This document shows positions 26,015 to 36,700 of a stretch of 64,000 nt of DNA, piece after piece. Under the pieces are notes generated by a model. It saw nothing but the letters and a program-made list of their open reading frames with translations. It did no database searches and was not told the origin of the DNA. Both the position numbers and the translations under genes were made by a program. This DNA is from Niveispirillum fermenti (GTDB lineage: Bacteria; Pseudomonadota; Alphaproteobacteria; Azospirillales; Azospirillaceae), in NCBI RefSeq assembly GCF_048066175.1, contig NZ_JBLTXA010000001.1, positions 248,001-312,000 on the forward strand. Reading direction: 5' to 3'. How positions within the stretch are numbered: position 1 is the first letter of the stretch; every line of letters starts with the position of its first letter.

Positions 26015-26971
26015 TCACCCCCCCTTCACGGCGGCCGCCCGGCGACCGCGCGGCTTCAGCCCGTCGCCGGGCAGGCGACCCAGCCGGGCGACCAGCCGGC
26101 ACATATGCTCGGCCAGCACCTCCAGATAGGGCCGGCGGGCCAGGGCATGCTCGTCCATATATAGCGACCGGTTCAACTCCACCTGCAGGGCATGCACACC
26201 GTCGGCGGGGCGGCCGTAATGGCGTGTCGTGTAGCCGCCGGCATAGGGGGCATTGCGGCCCACCACATAACCCAGCCCCGTCAGCACCTCCTCCACCGCC
26301 CCGACAACGCCGGCATGGCAGGCGCTGCCGTAGCAGTCGCCCAGGACCATATCCAGGCTGCCGCTCTCCGCGGCTTCCGGCGGCAGGCCGATGGACGGCA
26401 TGGAATGGCAATCGATCAGGATGCAATAGCCGAACCGGTTCCTGGTTTCGTCAACCAGTCGCCGCAGGGCTGCATGGTAGGGGTAGTAGCAGCGGTCGAC
26501 CCGTTCCACGGCCTCCGCGAAGCGCAGACGCTGGCCGTAAATCTCCTCCCCACTGGCGACGACACGGGGAATGGTCCCCAGTCCTGCTGCCACCCGCGGG
26601 CTGCGGCTGTTGACATAGCTGGGCAGGGGCCCGTCGAACATCACGGGATCGAACTCGAATGGCTCCCGGTTCAGGTCCAGATAGGCGCGCGGCAGCATCG
26701 CTGCGAGCAACGGAACGCCCAGGCCAACGCAGGACCCGAAAATCTCATCGACGAAGCAATCCTCCGACCGGCGCAAGGCGCGCGGGTCCAGGCGTGACCG
26801 TGCGATGAAGGCAGCGGGATAATCCCGCCCGCTGTGGGGCGATGCCAGCACGACCGGCATCTGCGGACCCGCCGGCGGCCGGTGGATGATGAAGACGCCA
26901 CCGCCCATGCCGGTGCCGGGGGGACGGCCGGGGACAGGGGGGGCGGAGCAGGCGTCATCCGGGCAACTCAT
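26015..26971 (-). CDS. N-formylglutamate amidohydrolase family protein
   Basis: FGases release glutamate and formate from N-formylglutamate, the end of one histidine degradation route. The 318-residue protein has the family motifs VVLASPHSGRDYP, ALRRSEDCFVDEIF, RAYLDLNREPFEFDP, YCILIDCHSMPS and HALQVELNRSLYMDE, covering the expected metal-binding His and Glu residues. The first ~20 residues are a Pro/Gly-rich leader that may not be structured. No other histidine-degradation genes are present, so another N-formyl or peptide substrate is possible. The downstream GNAT gene is co-directional. Confidence 0.88.
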   Translation of the reverse strand: MSCPDDACSAPPVPGRPPGTGMGGGVFIIHRPPAGPQMPVVLASPHSGRDYPAAFIARSRLDPRALRRSEDCFVDEIFGSCVGLGVPLLAAMLPRAYLDLNREPFEFDPVMFDGPLPSYVNSRSPRVAAGLGTIPRVVASGEEIYGQRLRFAEAVERVDRCYYPYHAALRRLVDETRNRFGYCILIDCHSMPSIGLPPEAAESGSLDMVLGDCYGSACHAGVVGAVEEVLTGLGYVVGRNAPYAGGYTTRHYGRPADGVHALQVELNRSLYMDEHALARRPYLEVLAEHMCRLVARLGRLPGDGLKPRGRRAAAVKGG

Positions 26972-27057
26972 GCCCCAGATGTATCGGATTGCGACGCCCC
27001 CTTCCAGCCAGCCGAAAGGGTCGGCAAAAAAACCGGCGATTTTCTGAAAACAGGGTG

Positions 27058-27086
27058 TTGCATTGCCCCGAACTGGTTGCTATAAG
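27058..27086 (+). promoter_or_regulatory. Promoter of tRNA-Val
   Basis: TTGCAT (27058-27063), a 17-base spacer and TATAAG (27081-27086) lie about 45 bases upstream of the tRNA. This is one of the best sigma-70-like matches in the window. Confidence 0.65.
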
Positions 27087-27130
27087 CCCGCCCACCCCGG
27101 AACGACAACGCCGGGGCGAACGAACGGATC

Positions 27131-27205
<75 letters not shown>

Positions 27206-27222
27206 TCCGTTGCAAAGTCCGG

Positions 27223-27252
27223 AAGGGCCGGTTCCAGCAGGAACCGGCCCTT
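27223..27252 (+). terminator. Terminator after tRNA-Val
   Basis: A perfect 13-bp stem (27223-27235 with 27240-27252) with loop AGCA begins 17 bases after the tRNA. It is followed by CGGCTTTCC. The hairpin is very stable although the T-run is short. Confidence 0.7.
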
Positions 27253-27388
27253 CGGCTTTCCAGGCCTTTTCCAAACGGATAGGCTTCCGGCTCTAGCCCC
27301 CGATGCCACCCCATGTTGCAATGGACGCCATTGCCATCGTCCCGCACCGGTCAGAGGGCGTTGGCGGCCTTTGCGTTCGGGAGTGTCC

Positions 27389-28366
27389 ATGCGTTCGCGG
27401 CGTTTCATTTTCTTTCCGGCGGCCGTCGCCGTCCTGATCGCTGCCATCTGGATGCTGTTTCCCATCGGCCATCTGAGGGATCGGGACAAACTGGTCATTG
27501 CCGAAAGCCGGCAGATCATGTCCGCCCTGATTTCGGTGGCAGAAGCGGACGGCCATTTCGCCCAGCAGGGCCTGGCGGTGGAACTGCTGCCCGTCGCCAA
27601 TGGACGCATGGCCCTGCAGACCATGCTGGATGGCCGGGCCGATCTGGCCCTGTCCTCGGACGTGCCGGCAGCCAACGCCATCGCCACAGGGCAGCCGATT
27701 CGCCTTCTGGCCACGGTGGAAACATCCGACCGGGACGTGGTGGTCGCATCGCCCGCCGGCAACGAGATCACCCGTCCCGATGCTCTTGCCGGCCGCCGCG
27801 TCGGATTCGTCCCCGGTACCAATTCGGAATATTTCCTGGGCCTTCTGCTGCGCCAGAACGGGTTGAGCGAACAGGTGACGCGCGTCCCGCTGGAAAGCGA
27901 CGCCATCATGCAGGCCCTTTACCGCAATGAGGTGGATGCGGTTTCGGTGTGGACGACGTTGCGAATTACATCCGCCGACATGTTCCCCCAGGGCTTCGAC
28001 GTCCTGGCCCTGCCGGGCCTTTACACCGAAAGCTGGATTCTTTCCACACGGGCAGACGTGGTGCAGGAGCGCTCCGACACGCTGCGGCGCCTGGAGAAGG
28101 CGTTGCTGGCCGCGGAGCAGACCATCCTGCATGATCGCGAACACGCCATTCCGATCGTGGCGGCCGCGACGGGCATCAGCCCGGCGCTGGTGCGTGCCCA
28201 CTGGGACAATTACGGTTTCACCTTGCGACTGGACCAGGCCCTGCTGCTCTCGCTGGAAGCCCATGTCCGACGGGCCGGCGGCAATCCGGGGCCGGAACTG
28301 CTGGACTTCCTGCAACTGGACCTGTTGAAATCCGTTGATCCCAGTCGTGTGACCATCCTGGATTAG
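27389..28366 (+). CDS. Periplasmic solute-binding protein (NMT1/THI5-like)
   Basis: The 325-residue protein has a basic start and one hydrophobic segment (FIFFPAAVAVLIAAIWML, about residues 6-23) as signal peptide or anchor. A type II periplasmic-binding fold of the NrtA/SsuA/ThiY kind follows: GHFAQQGLAVELLPVANGRMALQTMLDGRADLALSS, VGFVPGTNSEYFLGLLLRQ and NEVDAVSVWTT. No transporter permease or ATPase is nearby. Instead the hybrid histidine kinase starts eight bases downstream, so this protein probably presents a ligand to that kinase rather than to a transporter. The ATG at 27389 follows GGGAG. Confidence 0.8.
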   Translation: MRSRRFIFFPAAVAVLIAAIWMLFPIGHLRDRDKLVIAESRQIMSALISVAEADGHFAQQGLAVELLPVANGRMALQTMLDGRADLALSSDVPAANAIATGQPIRLLATVETSDRDVVVASPAGNEITRPDALAGRRVGFVPGTNSEYFLGLLLRQNGLSEQVTRVPLESDAIMQALYRNEVDAVSVWTTLRITSADMFPQGFDVLALPGLYTESWILSTRADVVQERSDTLRRLEKALLAAEQTILHDREHAIPIVAAATGISPALVRAHWDNYGFTLRLDQALLLSLEAHVRRAGGNPGPELLDFLQLDLLKSVDPSRVTILD

Positions 28367-28373
28367 CCTCGGC

Positions 28374-30707
<2,334 letters not shown>

Positions 30708-30728
30708 CCGCTGGTCTGAACTCTGGGT

Positions 30729-32192
30729 TTACTTCGGTGCGTTACCCGTGCGGCGCGGGTCCAGCAGGGGCCGCTGACGCTGGAAATCGGTGCGTGACCG
30801 GCGGACGACATGTTCGGGCACATCGACCCAGCCACCGATCAGTTCGCCGGACAGGAATCGGATGCCGGCCTCCTCGCACAGATCCTCCATGGCCATGCCC
30901 TCCACCCCTTCCACGGCCGGCAGCAGGCGGTGACGCAGGGCCTGCTGGGCGAAACGGGTGATATCGGGCCGCCACCGTTCCACCGACGCACCCGGCGGCA
31001 GTGCCGCGTTGACGACCCGGATGCCCGACGCCTCGATGCCCCCCAGGTCCATGCCGGTCAGCGGCACCTCCAGCATCACGGTGCTGCCAAAGGGTTTCAC
31101 GGCGGCCACCAGTTCGGACAGCCGGCCGGCCGGCACGCCCGCGGGCATGCCATGGAAATGATAGGTGGTGAAGGGCAGCAGGTGGCGGGGGATATCCCGC
31201 AATACATGCAACAATGTCTGCCGCCGTGTCGTGGCCGCCAGACTCTCGAAATGGATGGGCAATGACAGGAAAAACCGAAAGCGGTTGTCGTAAAGCTCCA
31301 GCGCCGTGGCCAGCGACTCGTGCGCGACACGGATGTCCAGGTCCAGGATTTGCTGCGGGTCCGCCGGGTCCTCCAGACAATCATAACCCCAAAGCGGCGA
31401 CCGGCCGGCACGGGTCCGGCAGCCCCGGGCCATGTAGAGTGACAGGACCTGCCGTCCCACATCCCAGACGGGGCGGTAGCGTACCTGCAGCGGACCGGCC
31501 TTTTCCATAGGAGCATGCCGGGCGACACCCTCTGCGGCAGACGGCGGCATGGCGGGGCCGTGCGGCGGCGCGACCGCCCCGGCCCGCGCCGCGTCCAGCA
31601 TCTGGCGGAGATTGGCGGGGACCAGCACCATCTCCGATCCCATTTCATGCATGGCCGTGCGGACGGTGATACTGTCCGTATCGGCACCGCCAAGCAGCAT
31701 GACCTGCAACTCTTCCACCACCTTGGCGCACACCAGGCGGGCTTGGTCCGGCCCCAGATGGGCGAAGACGACGACATAGGCCTCCGCCCCGTGACGGAAC
31801 CAGGCATCATGGGCGGAAAGATGCTGGGTCAGGAGCTTTTCCGCCAGTTGGTGAACCCGGCTGGCAATACCCTCCCAGCGGTTGCCCAGCTTCTCATGCA
31901 GGCTTTCAAGCCCCATCAGGTGGATGCTGCCGGCCTGGGTCGGATCGCGTCGATCGAAAATGCGGCGCAGGGCGGCGGACAGGTCCGAACTGCCCCCCGG
32001 TGCCATCCCCGGCTCGGCCCTGGATGCGTCGGCCGGCGGCACCTTCGCGCCTGGCGGACTGGCGGCGGGTGGTGCGCCAGACGGGCTGGCATGCGGTGCG
32101 TCATCCGCCGGCGGTGCAGGCAAACGCCTGCCTGCGGCTTTCGGCTCGCGGCCCAGTAAAGCGGAAAGAAAGGACGCCACCATTTCGCGCAT
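30729..32192 (-). CDS. Degenerate GGDEF-EAL protein
   Basis: The 487-residue protein has a short N-terminal helix, a Pro/Ala-rich linker to about residue 70, then a region resembling a GGDEF fold (AWFRHGAEAYVVVFAHLGPDQA in place of the usual RxGGDEF stretch). A C-terminal EAL-like barrel runs from LQVRYRPVWDVGRQVLSLYM through VVNAALPPG to VEGVEG and GIRFLSGELIGGW. The catalytic EAL triad reads LYM, and the metal ligands are mostly missing, so it is unlikely to hydrolyse c-di-GMP. It may bind the nucleotide or a partner. The ATG at 32192 follows GGAGG. It is convergent with the hybrid kinase gene. Confidence 0.65.
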   Translation of the reverse strand: MREMVASFLSALLGREPKAAGRRLPAPPADDAPHASPSGAPPAASPPGAKVPPADASRAEPGMAPGGSSDLSAALRRIFDRRDPTQAGSIHLMGLESLHEKLGNRWEGIASRVHQLAEKLLTQHLSAHDAWFRHGAEAYVVVFAHLGPDQARLVCAKVVEELQVMLLGGADTDSITVRTAMHEMGSEMVLVPANLRQMLDAARAGAVAPPHGPAMPPSAAEGVARHAPMEKAGPLQVRYRPVWDVGRQVLSLYMARGCRTRAGRSPLWGYDCLEDPADPQQILDLDIRVAHESLATALELYDNRFRFFLSLPIHFESLAATTRRQTLLHVLRDIPRHLLPFTTYHFHGMPAGVPAGRLSELVAAVKPFGSTVMLEVPLTGMDLGGIEASGIRVVNAALPPGASVERWRPDITRFAQQALRHRLLPAVEGVEGMAMEDLCEEAGIRFLSGELIGGWVDVPEHVVRRSRTDFQRQRPLLDPRRTGNAPK

Positions 32193-32398
32193 CGCCCGGA
32201 CCTCCACCCGTCAACCAAGAATAATCCCATCCCGGTTAACGATCCCTATCTCTCCTGATAGAATGCCATCACCCGCCACGCTTTATAATGACGGCCGCAA
32301 TGCAGCGATAAAGTACATGATATGGATCAATGCGGGCACTCAATCATTCAGGCAAGCACGCGGCATGCGATGCCCTGTTCGGAAAGATCGGAAACGCC

Positions 32399-32947
32399 AT
32401 GACGGTTGCAGATACCGCGCGCAGCAAGGGCCGGCCACCCCTGACCGGAATTGAACGAACCTTCCATGATGATGAACTGATCGTCACCAAGACCGACAAG
32501 GGTGGCCGCATCACCTATGCCAACCGCACCTTCCTGCGCATCGCCGGGCTCAGCGAGGGAGAGGCCCTGGGCAAGCCGCACAACCTGATCCGACACCCCG
32601 ACATGCCGCGCGTGGTCTTCAAGCTGCTGTGGGATACGCTGGGCGCCGGCCAGGAGATTTTCGCCTATGTCCTGAACCGGGCGGTGAATGGCGATCATTA
32701 CTGGGTCTTTGCCCATGTCACGCCTTCCCACGATCTGGGCGGCAATGTCGTGGGATATCATTCCAACCGCCGCACGGCGGACCGCCGGATCGTGAACGAT
32801 GTCATCACCCCGCTCTACAAGCAATTGCTGGCCGAAGAGGCCAGGCACCAGCGCATCCGCGAGGGGATGGCCGCCAGCGAGGCGATGTTGATGGCAATGC
32901 TGCGGGAACGGGGGGTCAGCTATGAACAACTCATCTTCTCTCTTTAA
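32399..32947 (+). CDS. Aer-type PAS domain protein
   Basis: The 182-residue soluble protein is essentially one PAS domain, residues ~25-130, followed by a helix. GRITYANRTFLRIAGLSEGEALGKPHNLIRHPDMP and NGDHYWVFAHVTPSHD closely match the FAD-binding PAS of Aer and related aerotaxis receptors. It has no membrane or signalling domain itself. Its 3' end overlaps the start of the following chemoreceptor gene by 26 bp in another frame, so the two are co-translated. Together they make up the parts of one Aer receptor. FAD binding is inferred from similarity. Confidence 0.85.
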   Translation: MTVADTARSKGRPPLTGIERTFHDDELIVTKTDKGGRITYANRTFLRIAGLSEGEALGKPHNLIRHPDMPRVVFKLLWDTLGAGQEIFAYVLNRAVNGDHYWVFAHVTPSHDLGGNVVGYHSNRRTADRRIVNDVITPLYKQLLAEEARHQRIREGMAASEAMLMAMLRERGVSYEQLIFSL

Positions 32948-34226
32948 GGCGCGGCTGACCGGCGTGGCCGTGCTGGCGGGATCGGTGATCGATCTGGCCG
33001 GCAACGGGCTGGGGCTGCACACGGTGGCCATCGCGGGCGGCGTCATCACTCTGCTGGCGGCCTTGGCCAGCTTCTACTATCTGGCGCGTGTGGACCGGGT
33101 GCTGACGGGCGCTGCGGCCGTGCTGGAAAGGCTTGCCCGTGGCGATTACGAGGCCCGGATCACCGGTATCAGCGAAGGCGGGCCCCTGGGCACGCTGCTG
33201 CACATGATCAATGATGTGACCGACCGGGCCGATGCCTTCGTGCGCGAGGCGACCGCCTCCCTCCAGGCCATCACCAACCAGAACTATCACCGCCGTGTCA
33301 TCGAGAAGGGCATGGTCGGCACTTTCCTGCTGGGCAGCCGGGCCATCAATGCCGCCAACAACGCCATGTCCGACAAGGTCAGCAATTTCCAGCGGATCGC
33401 AGACGAGTTCGAGAAGACCGTGAAATCGGTGGCGGACGGTCTGGGCAATGCCGCCCGCGACGTGGAGGATGCCGCCTCCACCCTGGCCCAGGCCGCCGAG
33501 GGCACGAACCATGAATGCATGGCCGTGGCCGCCGCCGCCGAGCAGGCCAGCACCAACGTGCAGACCGTGGCCGCCGCCGCCGAGCAGTTGAGCGCCGCCA
33601 TCCGGTCCATCACCCAACAGGTGGATCGTTCACGCGACATCACCAACGCTGCCGTGGGCCGTGCGCGCGCCGCCAATGACAGGGTGGCCACCCTGTCGGT
33701 CGCTGCCGTCCGCATCGGTGAGGTGGTCGGCCTGATCCAGGAGATCGCGGCGCAGACCAATCTACTGGCCCTGAATGCCACGATCGAGGCGGCAAGGGCC
33801 GGAGAGGCCGGCAAGGGCTTTGCCGTGGTGGCGTCGGAGGTGAAGAACCTGGCCGGCCAGACCGCACGCGCCACGGAGGATATCCAGACCCAGGTCGCCG
33901 ATATCCAGGCCGCCACGCAATCGGCCGTGGACAGCATCAACGAGATCACCCAGGTGATTGCCGATGTGAATGGCACCACGGTCAACATCGCCGCCGCCGT
34001 CGAACAGCAAGGCGCCGCCACGTCGGAAATCGCCCGCAACGTGGAGGAAGCAGCCGTGGGCACGCGGAACGTGTCGGAACGCATCACCATCGTCACGCGG
34101 GCCGCATCGGAAACGGGTGCCTCCTCCAGCCAGTTGTTGGGCTCCGCCGAACATCTGGCCCGCGAATCCGGGCATCTGGGTGGGGAAATGTCATCCTTCC
34201 TGACGGCCCTGCGGCGCGTGATCTGA
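32922..34226 (+). CDS. Chemoreceptor with membrane hairpin, HAMP and signalling domain
   Basis: The 434-residue protein begins with two adjacent hydrophobic segments (about residues 12-30 and 34-54) with almost no periplasmic loop, as in Aer. A HAMP region follows (VLERLARGDYEARITGISEGGPLG), then a long coiled coil with the conserved tip IAAQTNLLALNATIEAARAGEAGKGFAVVASEVKNLA that binds CheA and CheW. No sensing domain is present; the PAS protein encoded just upstream and overlapping by 26 bp probably supplies it. I saw no obvious C-terminal CheR-binding pentapeptide. Confidence 0.92.
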   Translation: MNNSSSLFKARLTGVAVLAGSVIDLAGNGLGLHTVAIAGGVITLLAALASFYYLARVDRVLTGAAAVLERLARGDYEARITGISEGGPLGTLLHMINDVTDRADAFVREATASLQAITNQNYHRRVIEKGMVGTFLLGSRAINAANNAMSDKVSNFQRIADEFEKTVKSVADGLGNAARDVEDAASTLAQAAEGTNHECMAVAAAAEQASTNVQTVAAAAEQLSAAIRSITQQVDRSRDITNAAVGRARAANDRVATLSVAAVRIGEVVGLIQEIAAQTNLLALNATIEAARAGEAGKGFAVVASEVKNLAGQTARATEDIQTQVADIQAATQSAVDSINEITQVIADVNGTTVNIAAAVEQQGAATSEIARNVEEAAVGTRNVSERITIVTRAASETGASSSQLLGSAEHLARESGHLGGEMSSFLTALRRVI

Positions 34227-34346
34227 TCGCTGCAACCGCGACGCGCAAGAAAATGACGGCTCCCGCGACATTTTTGTCCGGGGGCCGTTTGATTTTCGCG
34301 TTGCAGGCCCTACATTCTGGCAACCCCACAAAAATAGAGGTCTGCC

Positions 34347-35012
34347 ATGTCTATGACGTTCACCCGCCGTGGATTCCTGCATTCCGCCGGTGCGCTTGCC
34401 GCCGGCGGTGCCCTGATGGCCGGCCCCTTGCGTGCCGGCACCGCCTGGGCTGCGACCGGCCCGGCCATCGGCCAGCCTGCGCCTGCCTTCACCGTGACGA
34501 ATGTCGACGGGGCCAGCGTCAATCTTGCAGACTACAAGGGCAAGCTGGTGGTGCTGGAATGGACCAACCATGGCTGCCCCTTCGTCCGCAAACATTATGA
34601 TTCCGGCAATATGCAGGCCTTGCAGAAAGAGGCGACGGACCAGGACATCGTCTGGCTGGCCGTGATCAGCTCCGCCCCCGGTGAGCAGGGACACCTGTCC
34701 CCCGCCGACGCCAAGGCGCGCATGCAGGAGGAACGCTGGGCCGCCAGCACCATCCTGCTGGACCCCGAAGGCACCATGGGCCGGGCCTATGATGCCAAGA
34801 CCACACCCCACATGTACATCATCGGCACCGACGGCACCCTGCTCTATAACGGCGCCATCGATGACAAGCCGACGGCCAAGCAGGAAGACATCAAGGGCGC
34901 GCGCAACCATGTGCGCGAAGCGCTGGCCGAAATCCGGGCCGGAAAGCCGGTCAGCATGGCCAGCACGAAGCCTTATGGCTGCAATGTCAAATATTCCAAG
35001 ACCACCACCTGA
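34347..35012 (+). CDS. Tat-exported thioredoxin-like/redoxin protein
   Basis: The 221-residue protein starts with a twin-arginine signal (FTRRGFLHSAGALAAGGALMAG, likely cleaved after AWA near residue 35), so it is exported folded. The mature part has the AhpC/TlpA-like fold (IGQPAPAFTVTNVDGASVNLADYKGKLVVLEWTNHGCPFVRKHY). A single Cys77 sits in the active-site loop, and a second, Cys212, near the C-terminus in PYGCNVKY may be its resolving partner. It is likely a periplasmic peroxide or thiol reductase. GAGG precedes the ATG. It lies alone downstream of the chemoreceptor gene. Confidence 0.85.
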   Translation: MSMTFTRRGFLHSAGALAAGGALMAGPLRAGTAWAATGPAIGQPAPAFTVTNVDGASVNLADYKGKLVVLEWTNHGCPFVRKHYDSGNMQALQKEATDQDIVWLAVISSAPGEQGHLSPADAKARMQEERWAASTILLDPEGTMGRAYDAKTTPHMYIIGTDGTLLYNGAIDDKPTAKQEDIKGARNHVREALAEIRAGKPVSMASTKPYGCNVKYSKTTT

Positions 35013-35149
35013 CCCTGGGATGACTGATGACATGCCGGACAAGGGGCCGGCGGAATGGCCTTGGCAATGATGCCGCCTGCCCGGGCCGGCATCATTGCCG
35101 GGCTTCCTGCCATCATGCAGGTCCGGGTAATTGGGCTACATTTCAGGCA

Positions 35150-35240
35150 GAAAAAAAGGCCGTGGCATTGCCACGGCCTGAGTTTAGGGAGGAAACGCCC
35201 AAGAAGTGCGTTACGACAGAGGGCCAAGGGCCGTGTCGCA
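35150..35240 (-). ncRNA. Candidate small RNA with intrinsic terminator
   Basis: On the minus strand TTGCAC (35270-35275), a 17-base spacer and CATATT (35247-35252) predict a start near 35240. About 90 bases later a perfect 10-bp stem (35157-35166 with 35170-35179, loop ATT on the plus strand) is followed by seven T residues, a textbook terminator. Between them lie two small hairpin possibilities and an unpaired UUUCCUCCCUAAACU stretch able to pair with ribosome-binding sites. No plausible protein fits. Promoter, length, terminator and C/U-rich target region all look like a trans-acting sRNA. Confidence 0.55.
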
Positions 35241-35523
35241 AGAACGAATATGCTCGCTGCGACGCCGTTGTGCAAGTGCAAAATATAGCGGTCGCCATGC
35301 GGGAATTTCCTACCAAACCCATGGATTGCCAACATTTTCAGCAATTTCGACCAAGGTAGGGGTGACGCTGCATTGCAGCATAGTTATGCGACGTGATTAT
35401 TTGACTTGAAAATGGGCATTGTCAGATGCGGGCAACAATGCCACGGCCAACGCCCCAACCAATGCAGTCCCTGTAACCTGTAACAGTGGTACAGCCCACG
35501 GGGCACCTGCCCGACGGCAGGAA
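35241..35523. other. Gene-free stretch between the sRNA candidate and the reversed chemoreceptor
   Basis: Apart from the sRNA promoter (35247-35275) I see no supported gene here. A dyad CTGC-ATT-GCAG lies at 35368-35378. Base composition is more AT-rich than the flanking genes. Short open frames on both strands lack ribosome-binding sites and recognisable products. Confidence 0.5.
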
Positions 35524-35557
35524 ACAAAAAGGGGCGCCGGCAGCATGCCGGCACCCC
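35524..35557 (-). terminator. Terminator of the reversed chemoreceptor gene
   Basis: An 11-bp stem with one mismatch (35531-35541 with 35547-35557) is followed leftward by TTTTTGTTTC. It lies about 45 bases past the stop of the gene ending at 35603. Confidence 0.8.
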
Positions 35558-35602
35558 ATAACGCATCATCGAACCTGCCCCGGAGCGCCCCTGCCCCGTG
35601 GT

Positions 35603-36637
35603 TCAATGCGCTGTTTCGCCCCCCGTCTGGACGATCACGCCATACCAGCCCAGACCGCGATAGGTTTCATAGCCCGGCGTCAGGGCAAAACCGACCAGCC
35701 GACCGAACTTGTCCACGTAATGCCCCATGGCCTTGCCATGGGTTTCCAGCGGGAAGGTTTCCGACAATTGCCCGCGGCCGTCGGAAGAGGAGATGATACG
35801 CCCGGCGGCATCGACAAGCAGGCACCGCGTTCGCCCCTCCTCGCTGCGATCCAGACGCACGCCGGAGGTCACGGCGCGGGCCTGCGGTTCCCAGTCGAAG
35901 AAGATGCCCATGGCGCCGATGATCTCGCCATCCACAGCACCATCGCGGCGCACCGCCGTGGAATAGGTGGCAACGGTGCGCCCATCCAGCGTGGGGTTGG
36001 CGGTGATGTCCACCACTGTGAAATCGGACCCGTCACGGGTGCTCAGCGCCTGACGGAACCAGGATTCGTTGGCCACATTCGTGCCAATGGCATTGGGGAA
36101 GCGCCGCGGCCGGCCGGTGGCCACCACCCGGCCCTGACGGTCGGCGACCCACAGATCCAGATAGACCGTGTAGCTGTCCAGGATCACGCCGAGGCGGGAA
36201 GAGGCGAAGGCCGACGCTTCAGTACCGGGCTGGGCGACGCAATCGACCACGGCCTTGTCCGTCGCCCACCAGCGCACATCGCAGGAGCGCTCATACAGAT
36301 TGCGGTCGATGATTTCGATCATGTTGAGCGCCAGATCAGCCAGACGCTGGCCGCGAAAGCGAACCATCAAATCTTCACCGACCGTCGCCATACGGTCGAC
36401 CAGTTGCCCAATTTCTGTGCGAAGCTCGCTGGCGACGACACTGACCTGCCGGGAGATGGAGTTCACCTCGTTCGCCACGACGGCGAACCCCCGCCCCGCG
36501 TCGCCGGCCCGACCGGCTTCGATCAAGGCATTGAAAGCCAGCATCTTGGTCGTCCGGTTGATGTCCTCAATCGCGGAAACCTTCTGGCTCGCCACATCCA
36601 GCACATTACGGGTGAGATCGATCAAGCTGTTATCCAT
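35603..36637 (-). CDS. Soluble chemoreceptor-like protein: signalling tip then Cache-like domain
   Basis: The 344-residue protein reverses the usual order. Residues ~33-62 hold a chemoreceptor tip (KMLAFNALIEAGRAGDAGRGFAVVANEVNSISRQV) flanked by short coiled coil. From about 130 a Cache-like sensor fold follows (LDLWVADRQGRVVATGRPRRFPNAIGTNVANESWFRQAL, GIFFDWEPQARAV, LLVDAAGRIISSSDGRG). There is no signal peptide or membrane segment, so it should be cytoplasmic. The tip could join receptor arrays through CheA and CheW while the Cache-like domain senses a cytoplasmic ligand. The ATG at 36637 follows AAGAGG. A strong terminator lies downstream. Confidence 0.85.
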   Translation of the reverse strand: MDNSLIDLTRNVLDVASQKVSAIEDINRTTKMLAFNALIEAGRAGDAGRGFAVVANEVNSISRQVSVVASELRTEIGQLVDRMATVGEDLMVRFRGQRLADLALNMIEIIDRNLYERSCDVRWWATDKAVVDCVAQPGTEASAFASSRLGVILDSYTVYLDLWVADRQGRVVATGRPRRFPNAIGTNVANESWFRQALSTRDGSDFTVVDITANPTLDGRTVATYSTAVRRDGAVDGEIIGAMGIFFDWEPQARAVTSGVRLDRSEEGRTRCLLVDAAGRIISSSDGRGQLSETFPLETHGKAMGHYVDKFGRLVGFALTPGYETYRGLGWYGVIVQTGGETAH

Positions 36638-36700
36638 GGGGGCGGCCTCTTGTTGCGCTGCACTCGCATTTCCGCAAAGCAAAAAGCGTGCCCTTTCACC

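Noticed and set aside
35368..35378. CTGC-ATT-GCAG dyad resembling the PhaR-type CTGC-N3-GCAG site
   Set aside because: The motif is short, and no phasin or polyhydroxybutyrate gene is adjacent, so a PhaR site cannot be supported.
35409..35600. Small leftward frame with a hydrophobic end (VTGTALVGALAVALLPASDN)
   Set aside because: It overlaps the terminator of the neighbouring gene, has no ribosome-binding site and its start is arbitrary.
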